Positions 20,501-29,732 of a stretch of 57,365 nucleotides of DNA are shown one piece after another. Position 1 is the first letter of the stretch; each line of letters opens with the position of its first letter. Under the pieces are notes generated by a model. It saw only the letters and a program-made list of their open reading frames with translations. It made no database searches and was not told the origin of the DNA. The translations under genes and the position numbers were made by a program. The stretch is from an uncultured Erysipelotrichaceae bacterium. GTDB lineage: Bacteria; Bacillota_I; Bacilli_A; Erysipelotrichales; Erysipelotrichaceae. The stretch covers positions 1-57,365 of the forward strand of contig CANSQL010000010.1 of NCBI GenBank assembly GCA_947649125.1. The letters are read 5' to 3'.

Positions 20501-20741
20501 GGTCGTAATTCACTTCGATCCATGGTGGAATATTTCAGCACAGAATCAGGCGACCGACCGCGCATACCGCATCGGTCAGCACAACAATGTCCAAGTATTT
20601 AAGCTGATTGCGAAGGATACGATAGAGGAGCGCATTATGAAGCTGCAGGAGCAGAAGCGTGCCCTCGGTGATTCGATCATCACAAGCAGTGACGGTATCA
20701 TTACCTCTATGACACAGGAGGATATCTTAAATTTATTTTAG
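17514..20741 (+). CDS. SNF2-family DEAD/DEAH helicase with SWIM zinc finger
   Basis: The protein has about 1075 residues. A SWIM zinc finger is present near residues 73-90 (CSCKQH...CPHC). A long N-terminal region follows, then the SNF2 ATPase: Walker A DDMGIGKT around residue 640, DEAQ around 738, TGTPIENS, and a helicase C-terminal lobe with SLKAGGTGLNLTSA and DRAYRIGQ. Bacterial SNF2/RapA-like proteins remodel protein-DNA or RNA polymerase complexes; the exact role here is unknown. The start at 17514 is chosen because AAGGAAGG precedes it, while the upstream ATG at 17481 lacks a site. A strong terminator follows, so it is monocistronic. Confidence 0.9.
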   Translation: MEFTIAQIKDFAVSEAIYEAGVNIAKEKAIVSLEIDDFSNAEIILINATVQDDKQYHEVNMSVDKDDYLIKAHMCSCKQHKETLLPCPHCTAVLLKIFEDQKQQQTHTEDEQTTIKDPYALKLMNAYENTIIYSTLAMNIKANIHIEPILELRPHDIMAVTLKLKDSKQYNVKDVHGFLNDIDNNVKKRYGRELEFLHNRHSFDEASQRLLDFLFSHRCDSAYFLNTYRYRNCPENKNLCFTPHALDEFFLMYQGCDVMYRIKEKTLINMKFIDQNPPFTIHVDSADNQYKITLNDHKYCVFKGVNHIYVLYQHCLYRCNEEYTKHCESLLKIFARKKEPLHINKEHMPAFYNNVIMSVKDFIAVSGCDISQYAPLPLVSRLYVDMPRLNTISLRLMYCYGLNEYNAFMNDAISTTRNFNEEIAVRLVLSRYITGVDAQGQYAYIENSQDAIYEFINHGLQELSKHCEIYASEAINSIEIKNHFHVSMGVRIESNLLEIDFDTYDFPIEELADVLQAYRSHHKYYRMKDGGFVNIEDSALSELSFILDGIHVKDQDLKKGRIVVDKYRSLYLDNVIKQSEMIQVERDAGFKEIIRNIKNFTDCDFEVPPSMKQILRNYQKTGFRWLKTMAGYGFGGILADDMGIGKTIQVIALLQDEKNMHPDFSALVICPSSLLLNWQHEIDKFSRNVNSVIISGSSEERKALIRRQRDYDVMITSYDYLKRDIEEYDSITFTYQILDEAQYIKNHATKNALSVKQIHAEHRFALTGTPIENSLAELWSVFDFLMPGYLYHYQYFKGVYEIPIVKDNDITVLQELHRMVEPFILRRVKKDVLKELPEKVENTLLIDLDENARKLYMANVALIRDDLSASFSEKGFQKSRIMVLSMLTRLRQFCCDPRLIYDNYQGSSAKLEACMELVESCIAANKKILLFSQFTSLLSLIEDELINRGIPYYLLKGSTPKTQRQHLVNAFNTNDIPIFLISLKAGGTGLNLTSAEVVIHFDPWWNISAQNQATDRAYRIGQHNNVQVFKLIAKDTIEERIMKLQEQKRALGDSIITSSDGIITSMTQEDILNLF

Positions 20742-20758
20742 CGGTTATTGCATATTAG

Positions 20759-20786
20759 GCCGATGAGCGATCATCGGCTTTTTATT
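20759..20786 (+). terminator. Intrinsic terminator after the SNF2 gene
   Basis: GCCGATGA (20759-20766), a GCGA loop and TCATCGGC (20771-20778) form a perfect 8-bp stem followed by TTTTTATT. Confidence 0.92.
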
Positions 20787-20854
20787 ACGGAAGCATATCG
20801 ATCGATAATTTATTACATGAGTTATCATAAATTCGCAAAATATGAATTTAAGTG

Positions 20855-20883
20855 TTGCCAGTTACATTAAAATATGGTAATAT
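20855..20883 (+). promoter_or_regulatory. tRNA-Trp promoter
   Basis: TTGCCA at 20855-20860 and TAATAT at 20878-20883 have 17 bases between them; the mature tRNA begins 17 bases further on. Confidence 0.7.
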
Positions 20884-20899
20884 AGTTGAGCAGTCAATT

Positions 20900-20973
20900 A
20901 GGGGTGTAGTACAATGGTAGTATGATGGTCTCCAAAACCACAGACGCGGGTTCGATTCCTGCCACCCCTGCCA
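20900..20973 (+). tRNA. tRNA-Trp (anticodon CCA)
   Basis: AGGGGTG (20900-20906) pairs with CACCCCT (20963-20969). The T-loop sequence GGTTCGATTCC is present and CCA is encoded at 20971-20973. The anticodon loop CTCCAAA gives anticodon CCA at 20932-20934. It stands alone between its own promoter and terminator. Confidence 0.95.
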
Positions 20974-20983
20974 TGTGATAATG

Positions 20984-21008
20984 AAAGCCTTTGTGAAAGG
21001 TTTTTTTT
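20984..21008 (+). terminator. Terminator of the tRNA-Trp unit
   Basis: CCTTT pairs with AAAGG around a GTG loop and eight T residues follow. Confidence 0.85.
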
Positions 21009-21127
21009 ACTTAGATTTAAAGTTTCTATATTCTATTAGCTTATTAAGAAGCAAAAGCACGAGACGAAAAAAGCAACAAAATCGAATCATATAGTGATAT
21101 AATACACATATACAAGGAGTGATACTT

Positions 21128-21307
21128 ATGAATCAAGATATTGATAAAATAATTCGTAAAGTCAACAGCACTATGTCACTGGAAGGTATGCCGTTAACAG
21201 CTGCAGATAAAGATACATTACGTAAATGTATTATCGGTGAAAGTACGATTGAAATAGAAAAGCAAAAGATTGTCAAACAAATGAGAGTGTTGAATAATGG
21301 ATTCTAA
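21128..21307 (+). CDS. VbhA-like antitoxin of a Fic toxin
   Basis: The small protein of 59 residues contains TMSLEGM, which fits the inhibitory motif [S/T]xxxE[G/N] of class I Fic antitoxins. The motif sits in an early helix and is followed by the helical GESTIEIEKQKIVKQM. Such antitoxins insert a glutamate into the Fic active site and block AMP transfer. The start is the ATG with AAGGAG at 21113-21118; an in-frame GTG at 21119 overlaps that site. TATAAT at 21098-21103 is a likely -10. The gene overlaps the following Fic fragment by 11 bases, the usual organisation. The antitoxin looks intact although its partner is truncated. Confidence 0.7.
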   Translation: MNQDIDKIIRKVNSTMSLEGMPLTAADKDTLRKCIIGESTIEIEKQKIVKQMRVLNNGF

Positions 21308-21563
21308 ATATAAATATTCCTATGAATCTTCACCTGATTACTGTTACGAAAACAGCAATGTCCTAATAAATAAAGAAAATATCAAGGATGAAGCTTTATT
21401 AGAAAAATTTGAACGACAGCTTGTAGCGTTAAATCAATTACAGCTTTATTTCTTTCAAAGTATTTACAACAAATCAAATAATTGTAAATACTTTTTTTCT
21501 ATAAAAAATCATTTTTCTTCCCCTACAGCAGCAATAAATATTCACTCCACCGCTCCTCTCTGA
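21297..21563 (+). pseudogene. Truncated Fic toxin remnant
   Basis: The first residues, YKYSYESSPDYCYENSNVL and then IKDEALLEKFERQLVALN, resemble the N-terminus of Fic/DOC AMP-transferases. The similarity stops near residue 49, and the frame runs through a terminator hairpin to a stop at residue 89. The catalytic HxFx(D/E)GNGR motif is absent from this frame, and I did not find it elsewhere in the locus. A 3' deletion therefore removed the toxin body. The remaining peptide, if made, should be inert. Confidence 0.65.
21457..21498 (+). terminator. Intrinsic terminator inside the Fic remnant
   Basis: A perfect 13-bp stem joins 21457-21469 to 21482-21494, followed by T residues. The symmetric A/T tails mean it may also stop transcription of the minus-strand gene at 21523-21702. 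Confidence 0.9.
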
Positions 21564-21702
21564 TCGGCATCGGCTGATGATTATCAAAATACAAAACGAG
21601 AGCCGGTGCGATGTGATTCCAGCGGTCAAAAAACTCATAATGCGTAAGATGTCCGCTCTGAATCAGTTTTTTTGCCTGTGCATGATAATTATAATACAAC
21701 AA
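21523..21702 (-). CDS. Small hypothetical protein
   Basis: The frame encodes VILLYYNYHAQAKKLIQ...YEFFDRWNHIAPALVLYFDN...PMPIREERW, a well-structured alpha/beta-looking peptide of about 59 residues that I do not recognise. The longest frame opens at 21759, but AAGGGAGAGGTG lies just before the TTG codons at 21702 and 21699, so one of these is the likelier start. It lies divergent from the 21789 gene and ends against the terminator at 21457-21498. Confidence that it is a real gene is moderate. Confidence 0.55.
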   Translation of the reverse strand: MLYYNYHAQAKKLIQSGHLTHYEFFDRWNHIAPALVLYFDNHQPMPIREERWSEYLLLL

Positions 21703-21788
21703 AATCACCTCTCCCTTAGCATAACTGAAAATCCCTCGCCTATGCACAAAAATAAGCACATGACATAAAATAAGCAGAGGCGATTATC

Positions 21789-23814
<2,026 letters not shown>

Positions 23815-23822
23815 AAAGGAAA

Positions 23823-23841
23823 AAGCGCATACCTTGCGCTT
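23823..23841 (+). promoter_or_regulatory. Hairpin between ribosome site and start of the M42 peptidase gene
   Basis: AAGCGCA and TGCGCTT form a 7-bp stem around TACCT. The only good Shine-Dalgarno sequence (AGAAAGGA, 23813-23820) lies just upstream of it, while the ATG lies ten bases downstream. Folding the hairpin shortens the effective spacing to about 12 bases. Alternatively, translation begins at the TTG at 23834 within the stem. Confidence 0.45.
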
Positions 23842-23851
23842 ACATAACGAT

Positions 23852-24892
23852 ATGAATTTAACATTTGATAAGCAATATGTATTAGACTTTGCGAAGCGTT
23901 TATTAACGATTGACAGTCCCAGCAGTTATACGAAAAAAGCTGCGGAAATGCTTCAACAGGAAGCAGAAGCATTGGGCTATTCTACTTACTTTAATCAAAA
24001 GGGCAACCTATATGTCAATGTTTCCGGTGAAAACAGCGAAGAAACGATTGCGTTGACAGCTCACTTTGATACATTGGGACTGATGGTTCGCTCAATCAAA
24101 AGCGACGGAAAGCTTGCGGTTACGAAAATCGGCGGTCCTTTGATGCCGACACTTGACGGTGAATATTGCCGCATTTATACAAGAACGGGAAGCTGTTATA
24201 AGGGCACGATTTTATCTACATCCTGTGCCGCTCATGTATATAAGGACAGTGCTGATCTGGTGCGTGATGATGAACATATGGAAGTACGCATCGATGAGGT
24301 TGTCAGCTGTGTTGAGGATGTAAAAAAGCTCGGAATCGAGAACGGTGATATCATTGCGATCGATCCTAAGGTTGAAATCTTGGAAAACGGCTTTATAAAA
24401 TCACGCTTCTTAGATGATAAAATATCAGTGAGCGCAATTATGGGTGTTTTACATGCCCTGTCAACAGCGAAACAAAAGCCGAAATGCAACATCCTGATCA
24501 TGCTTACCTCTTTTGAGGAAGTCGGACACGGCGGTTGTTGGGTGCCTGAAGAAGTGTCTGAGGTGCTTGCCGTAGATATGGGCTGCATCGGCTTGGATCT
24601 GAGCTGCAGCGAACAGGATGTATCGATTTGCGCAAAGGACTCAGGCGGACCGTATGATTACGAAATGACCTCGAAGCTGATTGCGCTGGCAAAGGAGCTA
24701 AAGCTAAGCTATGCGGTTGATATTTATCCGTTTTATCGCTCCGATGTTACGGCTGCCCTGCATGCCGGCAATAATATTCGAGGTGCACTGATCGGACCCG
24801 GCGTTCACGCAAGTCACGGCATGGAGCGCACGCATTATCGCGCAGTGGAACAGACAATGAAGCTTGTCGCTGCGTATATCTGCACAAAATAA
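23852..24892 (+). CDS. M42-family metallo-aminopeptidase
   Basis: The protein has about 346 residues. Zinc and catalytic motifs are visible in order: TAHFDTLG, RFLDDKIS, SFEEVGHGG, AVDMGC and the terminal histidine in GPGVHASHGMERT. These match the M42 glutamyl/deblocking aminopeptidases, cytosolic oligomeric enzymes that trim peptides. The start is uncertain: ATG 23852 (MNLTFDKQYVL) or TTG 23834. Co-transcription with pyrR is likely because only 37 bases separate them. A strong terminator follows. Confidence 0.88.
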   Translation: MNLTFDKQYVLDFAKRLLTIDSPSSYTKKAAEMLQQEAEALGYSTYFNQKGNLYVNVSGENSEETIALTAHFDTLGLMVRSIKSDGKLAVTKIGGPLMPTLDGEYCRIYTRTGSCYKGTILSTSCAAHVYKDSADLVRDDEHMEVRIDEVVSCVEDVKKLGIENGDIIAIDPKVEILENGFIKSRFLDDKISVSAIMGVLHALSTAKQKPKCNILIMLTSFEEVGHGGCWVPEEVSEVLAVDMGCIGLDLSCSEQDVSICAKDSGGPYDYEMTSKLIALAKELKLSYAVDIYPFYRSDVTAALHAGNNIRGALIGPGVHASHGMERTHYRAVEQTMKLVAAYICTK

Positions 24893-24895
24893 CCG

Positions 24896-24923
24896 AAAAC
24901 GTATGAAAGCCATACGTTTTTTT
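24896..24923 (+). terminator. Terminator of the pyrR-peptidase unit
   Basis: AAAACGTATG (24896-24905) pairs with CATACGTTTT (24911-24920) and further T residues follow. Confidence 0.92.
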
Positions 24924-24967
24924 CATACTGATAGTATCTGAATCATAACCTTTACTGAGGTGATATT

Positions 24968-25606
24968 ATGATTCTACACACATTTCTATTGATATTCACA
25001 GCCGAAATGGCAGATAAAACACAACTGATGATTATGACACTGACAAACAAATATAAGCTTCGTGAGGTCATTCTCGGTATGATATGCGGTGTTTTACTCA
25101 TATCGGCGCTTTCGGTATTGGCCGGTGATCTTATCGGTACCTTTATCCCCTTATCCTTAGTAAAGCTATGTGCCGCCGCAATCTTTTTGATCTACGGATT
25201 GTTGAACCTAAAGCCTGCCAAGGAAGAGGATGCCCATTCCTTTCAATTTCATATTCCGACTCTTGCCATCGCCTTTACCTTTTTGATTGCCGAGCTCGGT
25301 GATAAGACACAATTAGCGACCGTGGCCTTTGCCGCAGATCATATGGAGCACCATCTTGCCGTCTTTCTCGGTGCATCACTCGGCTTGATTGCCGCCAATC
25401 TGATCGGTATCTTTGCCGGAAAGCTTCTGTTGTCACATATCAATGAGGATGTGGTAAAGGTAGCCTCATCGTTTATTTTTTTCGGCTTCGGCTCATTGAA
25501 TATTTTTGAGGTATTCGGTGCCGATACGCTTATCATATGGATTTACAGCACGGTATTGATCTCATTGGCATATATTTATTATACAAGAAGCCGCAGAATA
25601 CAATAA
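24968..25606 (+). CDS. TMEM165/GDT1 family cation (Mn2+/Ca2+) exporter
   Basis: The 212-residue, six-helix membrane protein has the two family signatures, AEMADKTQLM near the N-terminus and AELGDKTQLA near the middle. GDT1/UPF0016 proteins exchange manganese or calcium for protons; bacterial members such as MneA export manganese. No yybP-ykoY manganese riboswitch is seen in the 45-base leader. The ribosome site is GAGGTGAT and the gene stands alone with a terminator after it. Confidence 0.9.
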   Translation: MILHTFLLIFTAEMADKTQLMIMTLTNKYKLREVILGMICGVLLISALSVLAGDLIGTFIPLSLVKLCAAAIFLIYGLLNLKPAKEEDAHSFQFHIPTLAIAFTFLIAELGDKTQLATVAFAADHMEHHLAVFLGASLGLIAANLIGIFAGKLLLSHINEDVVKVASSFIFFGFGSLNIFEVFGADTLIIWIYSTVLISLAYIYYTRSRRIQ

Positions 25607-25636
25607 GCTCAACCGGATTTACGGCTTTTTATGCTT

Positions 25637-25668
25637 AAGCTGATCGCTGATGAACAATCAGCTTTTTT
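25637..25668 (+). terminator. Terminator after the GDT1 gene
   Basis: AAGCTGAT (25637-25644) pairs with ATCAGCTT (25657-25664), followed by a T-run. Confidence 0.9.
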
Positions 25669-25727
25669 ATTACTTGCATCAGCCGCCGTTTTTTGATACC
25701 ATTATGCGAAAGAGAGGAAGTGCAGCT

Positions 25728-26516
25728 ATGCGATGTGATTATCATGTACATTCAGCCTTCAGTGACGACAGTGTATATCCGATGGAAGAAGTTGTAAAAA
25801 AGGCCGTTTCACTCGGCTTAGATGAAATTTGTTTTTGTGAACATACCGACTTTGGGATGAAGCCGAGTCAAATTTGCGATTATCCGGCCTTTTTCGCTGA
25901 AATCAAGCGCTGTCAAGAGCTGTATCAACATCAGCTTACGATAAAAGCCGGTGCTGAATTCGGTATGCAGGTTCATACGATTCCCGAATTTGAAAAGGTC
26001 TATCATTCCCATACCTTTGATTTTGTCCTCTTATCATGTCATCAGGTAGATAATAAGGAATTTTGGAATCAGGATTTTCAAAGCGGTAAAACACAGGAAC
26101 AATATAATGATGCGTATTATGAGGAAATCTATCAGGTCATGAAGCGTTATCACAACTACAGCGTACTTGCACACCTGGATGCCATTAAGCGTGACGATCG
26201 CTGCGGTATTTATCCGTTTGCGAAATCCAAGCATCAGATTGAAAAGATTCTGCGCTTGGCGATTCAGGAACAAAAGGGTATTGAAGTGAATACCTCAAGC
26301 TTTCGCTACGGCCTATCCGATCTTACTCCGTGTCGTGAGATTTTAGCACTGTATTATGAGCTTGGCGGTCGTATCATTACCCTTGGCTCCGATTCGCATA
26401 AGGAGGAGCATTTAGCGGCGCATTTCGATGAAGTCATTGCCGCATTGAAGTCCATCGGTTATCGCGAATATTGTACCTTTGATCAAATGCGTCCGACCTT
26501 TCATCCGCTTCCTTAA
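25728..26516 (+). CDS. PHP-domain phosphatase, histidinol-phosphatase (HisJ/HisK) type
   Basis: The protein has 262 residues and begins MRCDYHVHSAFSDDS, the first PHP metal motif (HxHx9-D). Further motifs are CEHTDFG, the AGAEFGMQ glutamate, SCHQVD, AHLDAIKR and LGSDSHKEEH. These match the PHP-type histidinol phosphatases, trinuclear metal enzymes. There is no his operon nearby, so another phosphoester substrate is possible. The start at 25728 is preceded by AGAGGAAG; the longer frame from 25650 begins inside the upstream terminator and is rejected. Confidence 0.87.
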   Translation: MRCDYHVHSAFSDDSVYPMEEVVKKAVSLGLDEICFCEHTDFGMKPSQICDYPAFFAEIKRCQELYQHQLTIKAGAEFGMQVHTIPEFEKVYHSHTFDFVLLSCHQVDNKEFWNQDFQSGKTQEQYNDAYYEEIYQVMKRYHNYSVLAHLDAIKRDDRCGIYPFAKSKHQIEKILRLAIQEQKGIEVNTSSFRYGLSDLTPCREILALYYELGGRIITLGSDSHKEEHLAAHFDEVIAALKSIGYREYCTFDQMRPTFHPLP

Positions 26517-26524
26517 CAGCTTAG

Positions 26525-26754
26525 TTTTCCACAGACTGTGGAAAACTTTTATTATCCACAATGTCATTTTCTCTATCAGCGTGTCTAACCCCTTTATTTA
26601 AGCCGTTTTTCAACATTTCAGCCTTAGTTATCCACAAAATGTGGATAACTTTATACAATTATTGGGGAAAACTCAAGCTTTCGTATCACTGAAATTATAC
26701 AAAAAAACCTCGAATTCGAGGCATTTTTACAATTATTTTACTTGTTTTTCCACA
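26525..26754. promoter_or_regulatory. DnaA-box cluster between convergent genes
   Basis: Perfect DnaA boxes TTATCCACA occur at 26552-26560 and 26628-26636, with a third inverted at 26640-26648 (TGTGGATAA). The close variant TTTTCCACA is at 26525-26533, inverted at 26537-26545, and again at 26746-26754 in the 3' end of the permease gene. Two of the pairs form hairpins; the first, with TTTT after it, may also terminate the PHP gene. There is no dnaA, dnaN or AT-rich unwinding region, so this is not oriC. A DnaA-titrating or regulatory cluster like those known in Bacillus is the favoured reading (inference). Confidence 0.6.
26700..26729. terminator. Bidirectional terminator at the end of the AI-2E-type permease gene
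   Basis: CCTCGAATTCGAGG is self-complementary and is flanked by A7 on one side and CATTTTT on the other. On the minus strand it follows the permease stop directly. Confidence 0.85.
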
Positions 26755-27908
26755 TTTGATAATTCATAAAAGTCTTGGAAACTCATATCCTTTCGCTTCA
26801 GCCGATACGCAAAAAATTCCTTTAACAGCGTATAAATGACAGCGAACAACGGAACACCGATAAACATACCGATAATACCGAAAATACCGCCGCCGACACA
26901 TACCGCAAACAGAATCCAAAGGCTCGGCAGACCTAGCTTATCCCCGAGAATCAGCGGACCTAAAATATTACCGTCAAACTGCTGCAGCAGCAGGATAAAG
27001 ATTGCGAAGTAAACCGCGTCGATCGGGTGAATCAGCAGCAACAGGAATATACCGGGCACCGCACCGATAAAGGGACCGAACACCGGTATCATATTCGTAA
27101 CACCGACAATGACCGCCAACAACAGCGCATAAGGCAGCTGCAGAATACTCATACCGATATAGCACAGAATACCGATAATACAGGAATCGATTGCCTTACC
27201 GATAATAAAGTTATTAAAGATTGCGGCTGAGGTTTCACTGATATGCAGCAGATATCCTGCCGTATCATTCGGGAAAATCGCATACACGGCGATTCGTAGG
27301 TGCCTGCATAGCTTTTCCTTATCCATCATCATATACAATGCCGACATGATTCCCAATACGAGATTCAACAGCATATTCATAAAGCTGTAGGACATGCGTG
27401 CCATCTGCGGCAATGCATCACTTACAAACTCAGTCAAGCGATTAAAGATATCACGATCACCGAAAAATTTCTGAATCTCTTCAGCATCGATATTATTTTC
27501 GGCAATGACTTCATCAAGAAAGACTTGGAAATCCTTGACATATTTCGGAAAGGAATCTACAAGTGAAACGACACTGCTGACTAATTGAGGAATCAACAGG
27601 CAGAAAAATAAAGTAACGGCACCGATTCCGATAATCAATGCACTGATTGCCGCAATCGTTCGTTTATGTCCCTGTTTGATATTCCAGTTTTTAAGCAGCT
27701 TTGTTTCAATCAGCATCATCGGTTTATTCAAGATAAAAGCAATTCCAAAGCCTAAAATAAACGGTGATAATAAAGATATTAAATGAGAGACAAAGCCTTT
27801 TAAGGCTTCCATATTATAGAATGAGAAAAAGATGAGAATTGTGATAACTGCTACACTGACATATGTAACAATCTTTTTTTTCATTCCGTCATCAAAATGA
27901 AGTTTCAA
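26733..27908 (-). CDS. AI-2E/PerM family transporter
   Basis: The polytopic membrane protein (about 391 residues) has the family layout: two N-terminal helices, a central soluble stretch (EEIQKFFGDRDIFNRLTEF), then the characteristic C-terminal block NMIPVFGPFIGAVPG...LQQFDGNILGPLILGDKLGL. Members have been linked to export of AI-2 or to Na+/H+ antiport; the substrate cannot be told from sequence. I chose a TTG start at 27908 because AGGAGG lies eight bases upstream of it, whereas the in-frame ATG at 27941 has no ribosome site. Confidence 0.88.
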   Translation of the reverse strand: MKLHFDDGMKKKIVTYVSVAVITILIFFSFYNMEALKGFVSHLISLLSPFILGFGIAFILNKPMMLIETKLLKNWNIKQGHKRTIAAISALIIGIGAVTLFFCLLIPQLVSSVVSLVDSFPKYVKDFQVFLDEVIAENNIDAEEIQKFFGDRDIFNRLTEFVSDALPQMARMSYSFMNMLLNLVLGIMSALYMMMDKEKLCRHLRIAVYAIFPNDTAGYLLHISETSAAIFNNFIIGKAIDSCIIGILCYIGMSILQLPYALLLAVIVGVTNMIPVFGPFIGAVPGIFLLLLIHPIDAVYFAIFILLLQQFDGNILGPLILGDKLGLPSLWILFAVCVGGGIFGIIGMFIGVPLFAVIYTLLKEFFAYRLKRKDMSFQDFYELSNVEKQVK

Positions 27909-27968
27909 AGCACTTACCTCCTGTTCCCAATATTTTACCATGACTTGATACGAAAGAACAAGGAAATC

Positions 27969-29621
27969 TTATTTTTTCATATGCTTAATTTGATCAAGCA
28001 GCTCCTGATAAGCCTCTTCCTCACAAAAGCCCTGTATTTCTTTGCGCAGGGAATAAGCGTTTTGGCTGACGGTGAGAATCACCGGTACTTGGGTATGCTT
28101 AAATAAATTGCGCTTTGCGGTATGAGTAAACCAGTTGAGATCGCTGAGAAAAACCTCGGGATCGTCTAAATGATAAAAGCGCATGATCGCTCCGATTTCC
28201 TCATTCCAAATGCTTCCGTCCAGATAGCGATCTAAAAACTGCTTCATGGTGAGATCTCTGCCGATATGATCGACTAAGTAATCATGATAAAACCATTTCA
28301 TCGGATCCTGTTGATGATCGGTAAGCTCAGCACTCGGAGGTACGCTGAAACGAATTGTTCCGTCAATTCGCTCAGGCAGTAAATTCACAGGAATCGCTTC
28401 TTTTTTAAAATGCCGATTCAACGCATGTGATAAATCAAAAAGCTGTACCTTTGTCAAATCGCCGAGAATACCGATTGCGCCGATTGCATCACCGTATAAG
28501 GTACAGTAACCCAACGCATTTTCCACCTTATTGCCGTTATTGACAACGACACCCTTATGAATCGCAGCGAAGGTTGACAACAGATGTCCTCTGATACGAG
28601 CTTGAACATTTTCCTTTACAAGCCCTTCACTGCTTGGATAGCCATATTGCATCAGTACTTCATCTGTGGCATCTACAAGCGATGTGATGCTTCCTTCATG
28701 ATATTCGATTGCCAATGCATCAGCCAGTGTGCGGGCATTTTGTTTCGTCTGCTCGCTGTTATGGCGACTGCTCATACCATAGCCGATGACACGCTCATTT
28801 CCTAATGCATATACAAGCAATGCAGCCGAAACACTGGAATCAAGACCGCCGCTTAAGCCGACGATCCAGTGGCTCTTTCCGCCTAAAATCTGTTGATCGA
28901 AGCTTTTGACTGCCGCCCCCATCAGCTTTAACAATGAGCGCTCTTCGCGCTTTGCATCACTTGGCTTTTGTTCGGTATCGACAAGCTGACAGCCTGCTTC
29001 TCCGTACGGCATTTGCCATACGCATTCATTTTGATGATAAACGGCACTGCCGCCCTCCATCATCACTACCTTTTTGCCTTCGTTCTGCATTCCGACCGCA
29101 TTCACATAAATCACATTGCCCGAAAGCTTTTGTTCATGATGAATATCAAAGGGACGCGCATCAAGATTGATATTCCAATCCGCTTCTTGAACCTGATTCC
29201 CGAAATTCAGTTCCATTGTATGACCGTGAAACAGGATAGAGCGATGAATCGGCAATGAGGAATATATCTCCTCACTCACAAACGCTGTGCTTTGTTTCTC
29301 CTTTACCCGCATAATAAGCTCACCTTGATAGGCAAAAAAAGCACAGTTGAATAATTGTCTGCCGCGATATTTGATGTTGCCCCATACGATTGCGATATCC
29401 TGACTCATTTCCTTCAGCTTATCATTAAAGCTGTCAACATAACGACAGTAATCGGCATCCTTAAAATGTTCACCGCCGTATACGCCGTTAATACAGCTTT
29501 GCGGAAATACGATCATATCGGCATGATCCTTTTTTGCCTGTTCGATCTGTTCCTTGATATATGCGAAATTTTCGGCACAATGTCCGCCCTTTACTTCCAT
29601 CGTTACGATTGCGATTCTCAT
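27969..29621 (-). CDS. nadE: NAD synthetase with degenerate N-terminal glutaminase domain
   Basis: The product has about 550 residues: a nitrilase-like domain (1-250) and an NAD synthetase domain with the ATP pyrophosphatase loop GLSGGLDSS and the RIRGHLLSTFA segment. It adenylates nicotinate-adenine dinucleotide and aminates it. In the glutaminase half the catalytic Glu position reads VFPQS instead of FPEL, and I find no equivalent of the ICxDxW nucleophile cysteine. Ammonia rather than glutamine may therefore be the nitrogen donor. The start at 29621 has CAGGAGTGAT; the frame upstream lacks support. Confidence 0.88.
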   Translation of the reverse strand: MRIAIVTMEVKGGHCAENFAYIKEQIEQAKKDHADMIVFPQSCINGVYGGEHFKDADYCRYVDSFNDKLKEMSQDIAIVWGNIKYRGRQLFNCAFFAYQGELIMRVKEKQSTAFVSEEIYSSLPIHRSILFHGHTMELNFGNQVQEADWNINLDARPFDIHHEQKLSGNVIYVNAVGMQNEGKKVVMMEGGSAVYHQNECVWQMPYGEAGCQLVDTEQKPSDAKREERSLLKLMGAAVKSFDQQILGGKSHWIVGLSGGLDSSVSAALLVYALGNERVIGYGMSSRHNSEQTKQNARTLADALAIEYHEGSITSLVDATDEVLMQYGYPSSEGLVKENVQARIRGHLLSTFAAIHKGVVVNNGNKVENALGYCTLYGDAIGAIGILGDLTKVQLFDLSHALNRHFKKEAIPVNLLPERIDGTIRFSVPPSAELTDHQQDPMKWFYHDYLVDHIGRDLTMKQFLDRYLDGSIWNEEIGAIMRFYHLDDPEVFLSDLNWFTHTAKRNLFKHTQVPVILTVSQNAYSLRKEIQGFCEEEAYQELLDQIKHMKK

Positions 29622-29682
29622 AAAATCACTCCTGTCATTACTCATTATTTTACCACAAATACAGCTGATTCAGTAGTTCTTC

Positions 29683-29711
29683 TTGAACATTTGTCCGTTG
29701 TTCTTTATAAT
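29683..29711 (+). promoter_or_regulatory. Promoter of the SpoU/TrmH methyltransferase gene
   Basis: TTGAAC (29683-29688) and TATAAT (29706-29711) are separated by exactly 17 bases and drive a very short leader. Confidence 0.8.
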
Positions 29712-29732
29712 GTTGGTAAAGAAGGTGTCGGA

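Noticed and set aside
24923-24967. Manganese (yybP-ykoY) riboswitch before the GDT1 exporter
   Set aside because: Only 45 bases separate the upstream terminator from the gene, too short for the aptamer, and its motifs are absent.
25650-25727. Longer start for the PHP phosphatase
   Set aside because: It begins inside the terminator of the previous gene, and the PHP metal motif starts right after the ATG at 25728, which has a good ribosome site.
26525-26754. Chromosomal replication origin
   Set aside because: DnaA boxes are present, but dnaA, dnaN, rpmH and an AT-rich unwinding region are absent.
29355-29732. N-terminal extension of the SpoU methyltransferase frame
   Set aside because: It is antisense to nadE, and a near-consensus promoter lies downstream of it, just before the ATG at 29733.
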